From positions 62,001 through 126,000 of the forward strand of contig BQMF02000645.1 in the NCBI GenBank assembly GCA_027922465.2: DNA of 64,000 bases, read 5' to 3'. The notes under the pieces were generated by a model. That model was not told the DNA's origin. It made no database searches and saw only the letters and a list, made by a program, of their open reading frames with translations. Every line of letters begins with the position of its first letter. Positions within the stretch are counted from its first letter, which is position 1. This document shows positions 36,374-47,175 of the stretch, in pieces. The stretch is from Turritopsis dohrnii (lineage: Eukaryota; Cnidaria; Hydrozoa; Anthoathecata; Oceaniidae). A program made the position numbers and the translations under genes.

Positions 36374-37042
36374 CTTAGAAAAATTATAAAAAAACTTCAA
36401 ACGTTTGCTAAAGAAAATGAATTAATACACAATCTCTACTAGAGTAAATATACACAGTTCACCAAATTTTATCATTTCTCAAGTTACTCCATAAAATTTA
36501 AGGAACAGCAACAATGATGTGAATTCGACACAAACTATTTAACCCAACTATTTGAGAGTAAGCTCATATATCACCCGTTAAAAAGTTTACATGTGCACCA
36601 TTCAGGCATTAAGATGTTTTCCAAGACGTCTTCATAAGAGAACATACATTAACAATGCAACTATCAAATAGAAACATTTCTTGGTACATATAAAATTTTT
36701 TTCTTCGAAACATTTCATTATGATAAAAAGTTGGGCATAAAGACGTGATCCTAATAATTCACTCTGATGTCTTAGTTGGACTAGACTCTAATATGTTAGA
36801 ACTGCCAATAATCTATAACATCTCAATAATATGCAATACTCCACAGTGATAAAGATATCTGTTCCATTTGATTTTAAGAAATAGAAAAGCACTAAATTAT
36901 CCTTGTGTCATAAAAGAAACACACAAACAGAAATATGTAGAGTTTTTCTCAAAAAATGTAACAACCTAGTGTATTGTATTTTGAAAAATGTGCTTTAGCT
37001 ATCAGAGCTGCATCATTCCAAAATTTCATGTTGCTAATTAAT

Positions 37043-37260
37043 CTAAGTTTCTGCTGGTACTGTTGTTAACATTTTGAAAAAACTTAATAGTGTGCCTTTT
37101 AAACGTGTTGCTACATAAATAGAAACTTGAACATGATTGATGGCGAAAAGGATTTGTTGTACTAGTACAACAAATGTAGCAAGTACTACAAAAACAAGTA
37201 CAAATACAATTTTAACGTTTGCCCATGTATTATTGTATTCAGCATAATAAATATTTTTAA
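37043..37260 (-). CDS. Membrane-anchor exon, cassette 7 (long tail)
   Basis: Acceptor CACACAG, then VKNIYYAEYNNTWANVKIVF and a helix reading FVLVFVVLATFVVLV. The standard stop is read through (CAA) and the frame stays open for about 38 further codons to a TAG at 37,043. Upstream of the acceptor the same frame has a stop, so only splicing would include it. Confidence 0.45.
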
Positions 37261-37383
37261 CTGTGTGATGTACTGAAAAGTTTTGGGCTTCAGTATGTAG
37301 ACATTAACTTTCACAATCTCCATAATTTTTTAAAATTGCCAAAAGTTAAAATGATGAAATTTTCAAACTAAGATGTTATATAC

Positions 37384-37509
37384 CTTTCAAAAAAAAAGCA
37401 CCTCCTAAACGGCTCATTGTCGACAAAGTATCTGGGTGCTCATCTCCAAGTACAGACTTTTGTGATTGCATCAACTTGGTAAATCGATTTATTGCCTCTG
37501 CAAGATCAT
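37384..37509 (-). CDS. TPR exon, cassette 7
   Basis: 126 bp, phase 1-1, donor GTATAT. It starts DDLAEAINRFTKLMQSQ and ends LGGAFFLKG. Its closest relative is cassette 11, and its neighbour (cassette 8) is closest to cassette 12, indicating a block duplication of pairs. Confidence 0.88.
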
Positions 37510-37834
37510 CTTAAAAAAGTAAAATAACATCACAAAAAGTTCGTCAAAAAAATTCACTTAATACACATCTCTACTCTACTAGTTTACAGTATGAAGATGT
37601 GATCCTAATAATTCTTTCTAATGAGTTAATTGAACTAGACTCTCATATGTTAGAACTGTCAACAATCTGTCACCCCTGTATTATTGTATACAACATAATA
37701 ATTATCGTTAGCTGTCTGATGTATCGGAAATATTTGCACTTCAATATGTAGACATAAACTTTCACAATCTCTATAATTTTTTAATATTTCCGAAAGTTCA
37801 AATGATGAAATATTCATACTAAGATGTTATTTAC

Positions 37835-37960
37835 CTTTCTTCAAAAAAGCAACTCCTAAACGGCTTATTGTCGACAAAGTATCTGGGTGTTCATCTCCAA
37901 GTACAGACTTTTGTGTTTGTAACAACTTGGTCCATCCATTTATTGCCTCATCAAAATTAC
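37835..37960 (-). CDS. TPR exon, cassette 8
   Basis: 126 bp, phase 1-1, donor GTAAAT. It starts GNFDEAINGWTKLLQTQ and ends LGVAFLKKG after LSTISR. Deletions between it and cassette 7 have removed the anchor helix and most of the intron, leaving a 451-bp spacing. Confidence 0.88.
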
Positions 37961-38060
37961 CTTACAAAAATAAAAAAAACCTTAAAAAGTTCGCAAAAAA
38001 TTGAGTTAATGAACAATCACTACTAGAGTAACCATACACAGTTTACCAAATTTTATCTTT

Positions 38061-41000
38061 ATCAAATCAAATTTTGTTTTTAAATCCTTTAAAATATCAC
38101 TTTATTTGTCGAAAGTGAATTAATAAAGAAGATAACTTGGATCGCTAGTTGTGCAACACCTATCGTCACAATTTTAAACTGGTTTATTGTGATATATTGC
38201 GAACTATTGATGTTTCTAATGACGTTACGCAACTTCGACGTCAAAGAATGTACCTGGGCAATGAAAAAGAGAGGGAGAGGTAGGAGTTTATTGGGCCTCG
38301 ATCGATCTTCTACTTGTCTCAGAGTCATTCTCGCACTGATCATTTTATCGACACCTTCAGCTTCAAATAGCAATAATGGATTCAACCTTCTTACAAACAG
38401 AACATTCGAATTTACCACCCAAAAGTATGTTACTTTTCCAAACAAAAGAAGATTCTGTGCTCCAATAAATCTTTACGCAAACCATTCTGCGACGTTTCAA
38501 CTCATCACTTCTGGCGATATCGAAACCAATCCAGGTCCAGTAACTTGTGATTCTTGTCAAAAAACTGTCAGATCAAATCAGAGGCAGCTAGTCTGTGTGA
38601 ATTGTTTTAGTAAATCCCACATGAAATGTTCAGTCAAAAATATACTGAATGGTCCAAAAATACAAACCTGGACCTGTAATGTATGTACCAATAGACTACT
38701 ACCATTCCACAATGTCAGTATCGAGGAAACAATATTAGAAGAAAGTTTACACGGTAAAGCTGATGAATCATTTCAAGCCCCACACCAAAATAACACGAGC
38801 ATTGCACACCTGAATACTCGCTCTCTCTGCTCATCCTTCTCTGAATTTCAACTTTTTGTTGAAACTTATAAATTTGATTTTATGACGACTTCAGAAACCT
38901 GGTTAAAGAATGATAAAAATATGATTGACTATGTTCAAATTCCAGGATATCAACTTGAATATAAAAACCGGGAAAACAGGAGAGGAGGCGGTATCGGAAT
39001 TTATATCAGAGAATCAATCAAAGAATACAAAGTACGGAAAGATATCAATCGAATAGCTACAGACATTGAGCATCTCTGGATAGAGGTAAAGGGTAAGAAT
39101 AAAAATCATTCGTATCTGCTCGGCACAGTATACCAGCCAAACTCAGACATCGCTTCAAAAGAAATATGGCTGCAAACATTTGAGAACATCCTGTCGCACA
39201 TAAACAACATTTGGGACGGTCCTGTAATAATATGCGGTGATACAAACATAGATACCCTTTCTGAATCCTCAATCCGACAGCAGTATATAGATCTATTGAA
39301 CGTCTTTAACCTGACCAGCGTTGTTACAAAACCTACAAGGCACGGAAAGAGCCTCATTGATCACCTAATAACAAACATACCAGGAAAAGTCACATTGACC
39401 GATGTCATCCCATGCGATACTGTCAGCGACCATGATTGCCCTTTTATGAATATAAACATAAAGACGACAAAATTTCAACCTCGACAAAAATCCATTAGAG
39501 ACTACAAAAGTTTCAACCTTAGTGACTTTACATCAGATTTTGCGCAGTTACCATTCAGCACCATCTACGCACTTGAAGATCCTAACGAACAACTAAGCGT
39601 TTTCAACTCCCTCATCCTGGAGTGCCTGAATGTGCATGCTCCTATCAAAACATGTAAAATGACTCGTCCACCTGCTCCATGGATGCGAGATCTCAAAATC
39701 ACAACTCTACAAAAGGAGACTAAACAACATCGAGTAAAGGCCCACCGAACTGGAAATGATGAAGAATGGAAGGAATACAGATCAACCAAAAGCAAACTAA
39801 AAATGGCGATAAAATCCACCAAGTCTCAGTTTTACAAAAAAGCATTCTCCTCTCGCAGACCAAAAGAGGTTTGGCAAACGATTCACCGAATTTTAAAACC
39901 AAATGATAAACCAATCACAGAATGTCCGGATGCCCTCAACAAACACTATAACGGCATCGCAGAAAGACTTACCGCCTCAAAACGCACCAACACAGAGGAC
40001 TTGAAAGCGATGATTAACAAACTACCGCATCGGAATGAGTATGCTTTCAAACTACAACCTACAAGTTACAATGACGTAAGAAATGCACTCAATTCCATCA
40101 GAAGGGACTGTTCAACCGGCCATGATTCTATCCCGATAAACTTATTGAAACCTGTTAGTGAGTTTATAATCTCTCCACTGACCTTTATCATCAACAATTT
40201 TATTTTGTCCGAAACATTCCCACAATATTGGAAAGTCGCAAGGATCAGTCCTGTTCCAAAAGTTAACATCCCCTCCTCACCGAATGACTATCGGCCTATA
40301 TCAGTTTTACCAGTGTTATCAAAAGTTTATGAGAAGGTAGTTCTTCAGCAACTGGTGTTTCATATCGACAATTTAATGTTATACAAGTCAACGCAACATG
40401 GGTTTCGAAGATCACACTCAACTACAAGCTGTCTGATGAAACTGAAAGACGACATCACAAACGCCATGAACAAAGGCGAAATAACAATTTCAGTTTTTGC
40501 TGATTACTCCAAAGCGTTCGATACGATAGACTTTAAGAGTCTTTTAATGAAGCTTTCAAACCTCAATCTTGACAAATCCTTTCTACACTGGATGGCAAAT
40601 TATTTATCAGACCGCCAGCACTATGTTCAAATTGACAACAGAAAGTCTTCGATGTTGACTGTTGGTTTTGGAGTACCGCAAGGATCCATTCTCGGTCCTA
40701 TCATCTTTAATTTATATGTATCAGACCTCTCAGAGCAAGTGAAATACACAAAAACATTACAATATGCTGATGACACCAAAATATATATTCACTCAAAACC
40801 AGATGAACTTGAAGCTAAAATTATCGAACTCTCACAAGATATAGAAAACATCCGTAATTGGTCACATGATTCCAATCTTGTCTTCAACGAAAAGAAAACA
40901 AAAACAATGCTTTTCTACAAAAACCAGCTGTACAGACATCACAAAAAGGAACTTGATTCAGTTGCTATCAAATGTGGTGGTATTACTCTCGGAAGAACGG

Positions 41001-41758
41001 AATCAATGAAAGTTCTCGGAATTACTTTCAATGAACACCTGGACTGGACAAGCCACATCAATAAAGTGGCAATCGAATGCTTCTCTACATTGCGAACGCT
41101 TAAATTATTAAAACGACTTCTTCCATTCAAGATACGGAAAGAACTTGTTCAAACGCTAATATTGTCAAAGCTTGACTATGGAAATATCGTCTTTAATCCG
41201 ATACCTAAAGCCCTTCAATCACGGTTGCAAAAAGTTATGAACGCTGCCGCCGGATTTGTATGGAACAGATATTCGAAAGTACACGACTGCATAAAACTCT
41301 CATGGCTACCTATTGAGGAGCGTCTCGAATATTCTGCTGCTGTTGCGGGCTTCAAAGCTGTTTTTGAAATAGTTCCTGCAAACATGCAACTACAACTTGC
41401 AAAGGATACAAGGGCTCTCAGAAGTAATCGTAAAAACATCGGCCCTATGATTCACCGAAGCAATGTCATCAATTCCTACAGTAATACCGTCGCTCAAACT
41501 TTTAACAGTTTGCCGAAACCAATTCGTGAATCAGAAAGTTTGCACAGTTTTAAAACGAAAACGTTTACATACCTAATGGACAAAGCAATTGCACGTACTT
41601 TATAGATATTTTTTATATATATGTTTAAAAAAAAAAAAAAAAAAAGTTTGTAAATACATTTAACATACACACCACATACAAATTTCTAGGAGAAGAACCA
41701 TGTAGCAAAATGGAGCTAGAAATAAATCGGTTATTATTATTATTATTATTATTATTAT
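38061..41758 (+). mobile_element. Intact single-ORF LINE with 2A-like motif, inserted in the array
   Basis: A 3.7 kb plus-strand non-LTR retrotransposon lying antisense in a TPR-gene intron. It is flanked by a 7-bp duplication TATCTTT (38,054-38,060 and 41,756-41,762) in the intron sequence TTTTATCxTTTCTCAAG that is continuous in other cassettes. It ends in an A-rich stretch and a (TTA)n tail (about 41,731-41,758). The single ORF of 1138 codons is unbroken, so the copy is young and could be active. Confidence 0.92.
38189..41605 (+). CDS. LINE polyprotein: signal-like start, 2A, PHD finger, endonuclease, RT
   Basis: Domains in order (residues from the ATG at 38,189): a possible signal peptide, with a basic run at 26-32 and hydrophobic VILALIILS at 46-54 (M25, base 38,261, may be the real start); a 2A-like DIETNPGP at 110-117 (bases 38,516-38,539), where ribosomes skip the Gly-Pro bond; a PHD-like zinc finger, CDSCQK to CNVCTN, about 120-166; an APE endonuclease with HLNTRSL, SETWL, GDTNIDTL and SDHDCPF, about 205-425; and a reverse transcriptase with NDYRPISVLPVLSK, GFRRSHSTTS, FADYSKAFDTID, GVPQGSILGP and YADD (40,763-40,774), then a thumb region. 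The family is in the CR1/L2/Jockey group. 2A motifs are known in APE-type LINE proteins of several animals. No breaks are seen. Confidence 0.92.
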   Translation: MIYCELLMFLMTLRNFDVKECTWAMKKRGRGRSLLGLDRSSTCLRVILALIILSTPSASNSNNGFNLLTNRTFEFTTQKYVTFPNKRRFCAPINLYANHSATFQLITSGDIETNPGPVTCDSCQKTVRSNQRQLVCVNCFSKSHMKCSVKNILNGPKIQTWTCNVCTNRLLPFHNVSIEETILEESLHGKADESFQAPHQNNTSIAHLNTRSLCSSFSEFQLFVETYKFDFMTTSETWLKNDKNMIDYVQIPGYQLEYKNRENRRGGGIGIYIRESIKEYKVRKDINRIATDIEHLWIEVKGKNKNHSYLLGTVYQPNSDIASKEIWLQTFENILSHINNIWDGPVIICGDTNIDTLSESSIRQQYIDLLNVFNLTSVVTKPTRHGKSLIDHLITNIPGKVTLTDVIPCDTVSDHDCPFMNINIKTTKFQPRQKSIRDYKSFNLSDFTSDFAQLPFSTIYALEDPNEQLSVFNSLILECLNVHAPIKTCKMTRPPAPWMRDLKITTLQKETKQHRVKAHRTGNDEEWKEYRSTKSKLKMAIKSTKSQFYKKAFSSRRPKEVWQTIHRILKPNDKPITECPDALNKHYNGIAERLTASKRTNTEDLKAMINKLPHRNEYAFKLQPTSYNDVRNALNSIRRDCSTGHDSIPINLLKPVSEFIISPLTFIINNFILSETFPQYWKVARISPVPKVNIPSSPNDYRPISVLPVLSKVYEKVVLQQLVFHIDNLMLYKSTQHGFRRSHSTTSCLMKLKDDITNAMNKGEITISVFADYSKAFDTIDFKSLLMKLSNLNLDKSFLHWMANYLSDRQHYVQIDNRKSSMLTVGFGVPQGSILGPIIFNLYVSDLSEQVKYTKTLQYADDTKIYIHSKPDELEAKIIELSQDIENIRNWSHDSNLVFNEKKTKTMLFYKNQLYRHHKKELDSVAIKCGGITLGRTESMKVLGITFNEHLDWTSHINKVAIECFSTLRTLKLLKRLLPFKIRKELVQTLILSKLDYGNIVFNPIPKALQSRLQKVMNAAAGFVWNRYSKVHDCIKLSWLPIEERLEYSAAVAGFKAVFEIVPANMQLQLAKDTRALRSNRKNIGPMIHRSNVINSYSNTVAQTFNSLPKPIRESESLHSFKTKTFTYLMDKAIARTL

Positions 41759-42258
41759 CTTTTCTCAAGTTATTCTATTAACTTGCCGGAATAGCAACAA
41801 TGAAGTTAATATGCAAATCACCACAGTAATGACGATATCTGTTACATTTAATTTTATGTGCAAATTTTAAGAAATAGAAAAGCACTAAATTCTCCTTGTT
41901 TCATAATTGAAACACACAAACAGAAATATGTAGAGATATTCTCAGAAAATGTAACAACTTGTGTATTAATTTTTATAAATCGTACTGTAGCCACACCAGA
42001 GCTGCATCATTTCAAAACTTCATGTTGCTTATTTATCTAACTTTCTGCTAGAACTGTTGATAAACATTTTGAGAAAACTTACTAGTGTTCCTTTTAAACG
42101 TGTTGCTAATAAAAAAACACCCGTGTACATTATCGATGTCGAAAAGGATCTGTTATACTGGTTCAACAAATATAGCAAGTACTACAAAAACGAGTACAAT
42201 TACAATTTCAACTTTCTCCCCTCAAATGATGAAATACAAGTACTAAGAAATTACTTAC

Positions 42259-42384
42259 CTTTTTCCAAATAAGCATCTCCTAAACGGCTCATTGTCAACA
42301 AAGTATCTAGGTGTTCATCTCCAAGTACAGACTTTTGTGATTGTAACAACTTGCTCCATCCATTTATTGCCTCATCAAAATTAC
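42259..42384 (-). CDS. TPR exon, cassette 9
   Basis: 126 bp, phase 1-1, donor GTAAGT. It starts GNFDEAINGWSKLLQSQ, with core LGDEHLDTLLTM (the usual Pro of HP is Leu) and end LGDAYLEKG. As read, it is identical to cassette 10. Confidence 0.9.
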
Positions 42385-43095
42385 CTTACAAAAATAAAAA
42401 AAACCTTAAAAAGTTCGCAAAAAATTGAGTTAATGAACAATCACTACTAGAGTAACCATACACAGTTTGCCAAATTTTATCGTTTCTCAAGTTATTCTAT
42501 TAAATTGATGGAATAGCAACAATGAAGTGAATGTGCAAATCTCCACAGTAATGACGATATCTGTTACATTTAATTTTATGTAGGAATCTTAAGAAATAGA
42601 AAAGCACTAAATTCTCCTTGTTTCATAAAGGAAACACACAAACAGAAATATGTAGAGATATTCTCAGAAAATGTAACAACCTAGTGTATTAATTTTTAAA
42701 AAATGTGCTGTGGCCTTACTAGAGCTGCATCATTTCAAAATTTCATGTTGCTAATTTATCTAGCATTCTGCTAGTACAGTTGCCTAACTTTTTGAGAAAA
42801 CTTACTAGATTTGCATTTAAATGTGTTGCTTATAAATAAAAACGTATACATAATTGATGCCGAAAAGGATCTGTTATACTAGTAAAACAAATAGAGCAAG
42901 TACTACAAAAACGAGTACAATTACAATTTCAACTTTCTCCCCTGTATCAATGTATAAAACATCATAATTATCTTATTTGATGTATCAAAAAGATTTGCAC
43001 TTCAGTATGCAGACATAAACTTTTACAATCTTCATAGTTTTTTAGCATTGCCAAAAGTTCAAATGATGAAATACAAATACTAAGAAGTTACTTAC

Positions 43096-43221
43096 CTTTT
43101 TCCAAATAAGCATCTCCTAAACGGCTCATTGTCAACAAAGTATCTAGGTGTTCATCTCCAAGTACAGACTTTTGTGATTGTAACAACTTGCTCCATCCAT
43201 TTATTGCCTCATCAAAATTAC
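43096..43221 (-). CDS. TPR exon, cassette 10
   Basis: 126 bp, phase 1-1, donor GTAAGT; the same sequence as cassette 9, including DEHLDTL. The two lie 837 bp apart with nearly identical introns, so the duplication is recent. Confidence 0.9.
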
Positions 43222-43711
43222 CTTACAAAAATAAAAAAAACCTTAAAAAGTTCGCAAAAAATTGAGTTAATGAACAATCACTACTAGAGTAACCATACAC
43301 AGTTTACCAAATTTTATCGTTTCTCAAGTTATTCTATTAAATTGATGGAATAGCAACAATGAAGTGAATGTGCAAATCTCCACAGTAATGACGATATCTG
43401 TTACATTTAATTTTATGTAGGAATCTTAAGATATAGAAAAGCACTAAATTCTCCTTGTTTCATAAAGGAAACACACAAACAGAAATATGTAGAGATATTC
43501 TCAGAAAATGTAACAACCTAGTGTATTAATTTTTAAAAAATGTGCTGTGGCCTTACTAGAGCTGCATCATTTCAAAATTTCATGTTGCTAATTTATCTAG
43601 CATTTTGCTAGTACAGTTGCTTAACTTTTTGAGAAAACTTACTAGTGTTCCTTATAAACGTGTTGCTAATTAATGAAAAACGCGTACATGATTGATGTGG
43701 AAATGGGTCTG

Positions 43712-43809
43712 TTATATTGGTCCAACAAATATAGCAAGTAAAACGAGTACGAATACAATTTGAACTTTCTCCTCTGTTTTAATGTATACAACATAATCAT
43801 TATCTTCAA
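43712..43809 (-). CDS. Membrane-anchor exon, cassette 11 (6-nt in-frame deletion)
   Basis: Acceptor CAGACAG, then VEDNDYVVYIKTEEKVQIVF, a helix ending VLVLLAIFVGPI, and a stop at the standard place. Two codons are missing from the helix (98 nt rather than 104), keeping the frame. Cassette 13 shares this deletion. Confidence 0.6.
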
Positions 43810-43931
43810 CTGTCTGATGTATCAAAAAGATTTCTACCTCAGTATGTAGCAAAAACTTTCACAATCTCCATAATTTTTTAAAATTGCCAAAAGTTAAAAT
43901 GATGAAATTTTCAAACTAAGATGTTATATAC

Positions 43932-44057
43932 CTTTCAAAAAAGAAGCACCTCCTAAACGGCTCATTGTCGACAAAGTATCTGGGTGCTCATCTCCAAGTA
44001 CAGACTTTTGTGATTGCATCAACTTGGTAAATAGATTAATTGCCTTTTCAAGATCAT
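43932..44057 (-). CDS. TPR exon, cassette 11
   Basis: 126 bp, phase 1-1, donor GTATAT. It starts DDLEKAINLFTKLMQSQ and ends LGGASFLKG. Sister copy of cassette 7. Confidence 0.88.
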
Positions 44058-45069
44058 CTTAAAAAGTAAAATAACATCACAAAAGAAATTCATTGAATGC
44101 ACAATCTCTACTTGAGTAACCATACACAGTTTACTAAATTTTGTCATTTCTCAAGTTACTCTTTTGAATTTCAGGAACTGCGAGAATAATGTGAATGTGA
44201 CACACATTATTTAACTCAAGTATTTGAAAGAAAACTCATATATCACCCGTTAGAAAGTTTACATGTGCACCATTCAGGCAAAAAGATGTTTTCCATGACG
44301 TCCTTGTAGGAGAACAAACATCAACAGTGGAACAATCAAATAGAACCATTCCTTAGTATGTCTAAAAAATGTCTCTTCGAAAACTTTCATGACGATAATA
44401 ACTTGTGTATGAAGATGTGATCCTAATAATTCCCTTTAATGAGTTAGTTGAACTAGACTCTCCTATGTGAGAACTGTCAACAATCTATGAAATCCCGATA
44501 ATGCACAATTCACAGTGATAGAGATATGTGTGCTGTTTGATTTCAAGCAGGAATTTTAGGAAAAAGAAAAGCACCAAATTCTCATTGTGTTATAAAACAA
44601 ACACACAAACAGAAACATATAGAGATTTTCTCAGAAAATGTAATAACCTAGTGTATTAATTTTTAAAAAAAGTGCTGTAGCCATACGAAACTTGCATCAT
44701 TTCAAAATTTCATGTTGCTAATTTATCTAACTTTCTGCTAGAACTGTTGATAAACATTTTGAGAAAACTTACTAGTGTTCCTTTTAAACGTGTTGCTAAT
44801 AAAAAATACCGGTGTACATGAGCGATGTCGAAAACGATCTGTTACACTGGTACAATAAATATAGCAAGTACTATATAAGTGAGTACAAGTACAAATTCAA
44901 CTTTCACCCTTGTATTATTGTATACAACATATTAATTATTGTTAACTGTCTGATGTATCGAAAATATTTGCACTTCAGTATGTAGACATAAACTTTCACA
45001 ATCTCCATATTTTATTTAACATTTCCAAAAGTTCAAATGATGAAATATTCATACCAAGATGGTATTTAC

Positions 45070-45195
45070 CATTATTCAAAAAAGCAACTCCTAAACGGCT
45101 TGTTGTCGAAAAAGTATCTGGGTGTTCATCTCCAAGTACAGACTTTTGTGATTGTAACAACTTGCTCCATCCATTTATTGCCTCATCAAAATTAC
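45070..45195 (-). CDS. TPR exon, cassette 12
   Basis: 126 bp, phase 1-1, donor GTAAAT. It starts GNFDEAINGWSKLLQSQ and ends LGVAFLNNG after DTFSTTSR. One of the copies with the shorter 0.84 kb unit. Confidence 0.88.
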
Positions 45196-45685
45196 CTTAC
45201 AAAAATTAAAAAAACCTTAAAAAGTTCGCAAAAAATTGAGTTAATGAACAATCACTACTAGAGTAACCATACACAGTTTACCAAATTTTATCGTTTCTCA
45301 AGTTATTCTATTAAATTGCCGGAATAGCAACAATGAAGTGAATGTGCAAATCTCCACAGTAATGACGATATCTGTTACATTTAATTTTATGTAGGAACCT
45401 TAAGAAATAAAAAAGCACTAAATTCTCCTTGTTTCATAAAGGAAACACACAAACAGAAATATGTAGAGATATTCTCAGAAAATGTAACAACCTAGTGTAT
45501 TAATTCTTAAAATATTTGCTGTGGCCATATTAGAGCTGCATCATTTCAAAATTTCATGTTGCTAATTTATCTAACATTCTGCTAGTACAGTTGCTTAACT
45601 TTTTGAGAAAACTTACTAGTGTTCTTTATAAACGTGTTGCTAATTAATGAAAAACGCGTACATGATTGATGTGGAAATGGGTCTG

Positions 45686-45783
45686 TTATATTGGTACAAC
45701 AAATATAGCAAGTAAAACTAGTACAAACACAATTTCAACTTTCTTCCCTGCATTAATGTATACAACATAATCATAATCTTCAA
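45686..45783 (-). CDS. Membrane-anchor exon, cassette 13
   Basis: Acceptor CACACAG, then VEDYDYVVYINAGKKVEIVF and a helix ending VLVLLAIFVVPI, then a stop. It has the same 6-nt helix deletion as cassette 11, so the two copies derive from one another or were homogenised. Confidence 0.6.
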
Positions 45784-45905
45784 CTGTGTGATGTATAAAA
45801 AAGATTTGAACCTCAGTATGTAGACATAAACTTTCACAATCTTCATACTTTTTAACATTAACAAAACTTCAAATGATGATATATTCATACTAAGATATTA
45901 CTTAC

Positions 45906-46031
45906 CTTTCTTGAAATAAGCATCTCCTAAACGGCTCATTGTCAACAAAGTATCTGTGTGTTCATCTCCAAGTACCGACTTTTGTGATTGTAACACCTTG
46001 GTCAATCTATTTATTGCCTCATCAAAATCAC
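45906..46031 (-). CDS. TPR exon, cassette 13
   Basis: 126 bp, phase 1-1, donor GTAAGT. It starts GDFDEAINRLTKVLQSQ, with core LGDEHTDTLLTM (Pro to Thr) and end LGDAYFKKG. Confidence 0.88.
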
Positions 46032-47049
46032 CTTACAAAAATAAGAAACATCACAAAAATTTCCTCAAAGAAATTGACTTAATAAGCAATCTCTACTAGA
46101 GTAACTATACAAAGTTTACCAAATTTTATCATTTCTCAAGTTAATCTATTATGTTTCAGAAACAGCAACAATGATGTGAATGTGATACACATAATTTTAC
46201 CTAAGTATTTAAAAGAAGACTCATATAACACCCATTACGAAGTTTACATGTGCACCATTCAGGCAAGAAGATGTTTTCCATGACTTTTTTATAGGAGAAC
46301 ATTCATCAATAATGCAGCTATCAAATAGAACCATTTATTGGTATGTCTAAAAGTTGTTTTTTCGAGAAATTTCATTATGATAATAACTTGGGCCGGAAGA
46401 TGTGATCCTAATAATCCACTGTGCTGTCTTAGTTGAACTACACTCTACTATGTTAGAACTATCAACAATCTATAAAATCTCGATAATACGCAATTCCCGC
46501 AGTGATAAAGATATCTGTTCCATTTGATTTTTAATAGGAATTTTAGGAAATATATAACCACTAAATTCTCCTTGTGTCATAAATGAAACACACAAACAGT
46601 AATATGTAGAGATTTTCTCAGAAAATGTAATAAATTAGCGAATAATTTTTTAAAAATCGCACTGTAGCCATACCAGAGCTGCATCATTTCAAAACTTCAT
46701 GTTGCTTATTTATCTAACTTTCTGCTAGAACTGTTGATAAACATTTTGAGAAAACTTACTAGTGTTCCTTTTAAACGTGTTGCTAATAATAAACACCCGT
46801 GTACATGATCGATGTCGAAAAGGATCTGTTATACTGGTACAACAAATATAGCAAGTACTACAAAAACGAGTACAATTACAATTTCAACTTTCTCCCCTGT
46901 ATCAATGTATAAAACATCATAATTATCTTAAACTGTCTGATGTATCAAAAAGATTTGCACTTCAGTATGCCGACTTTCACAATCTTCATAGTTTTTTAGC
47001 ATTACCAAAAGTTTAAATGATGAAATACAAATACTAAGAAATTACTTAC

Positions 47050-47175
47050 CTTTTTCCAAATAAGCATCTCCTAAACGGCTCATTGTCAACAAAGTATCTA
47101 GGTGTTCATCTCCAAGTACAGATTTTTGTGATTGTAGCACTTTGGTCAATCCGTTTATTGCTTCATCAAAATCAC
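47050..47175 (-). CDS. TPR exon, cassette 14
   Basis: 126 bp, phase 1-1, donor GTAAGT. It starts GDFDEAINGLTKVLQSQ, has core LGDEHLDTLLTM and ends LGDAYLEKG. Sequence identical to cassette 17 as read. Its anchor copy has a stop straight after the acceptor (AAA to TAA). Confidence 0.9.

Noticed and set aside
39057..41439. Minus-strand frames inside the intact LINE
   Set aside because: They overlap a 1138-codon plus-strand ORF with clear EN and RT motifs.
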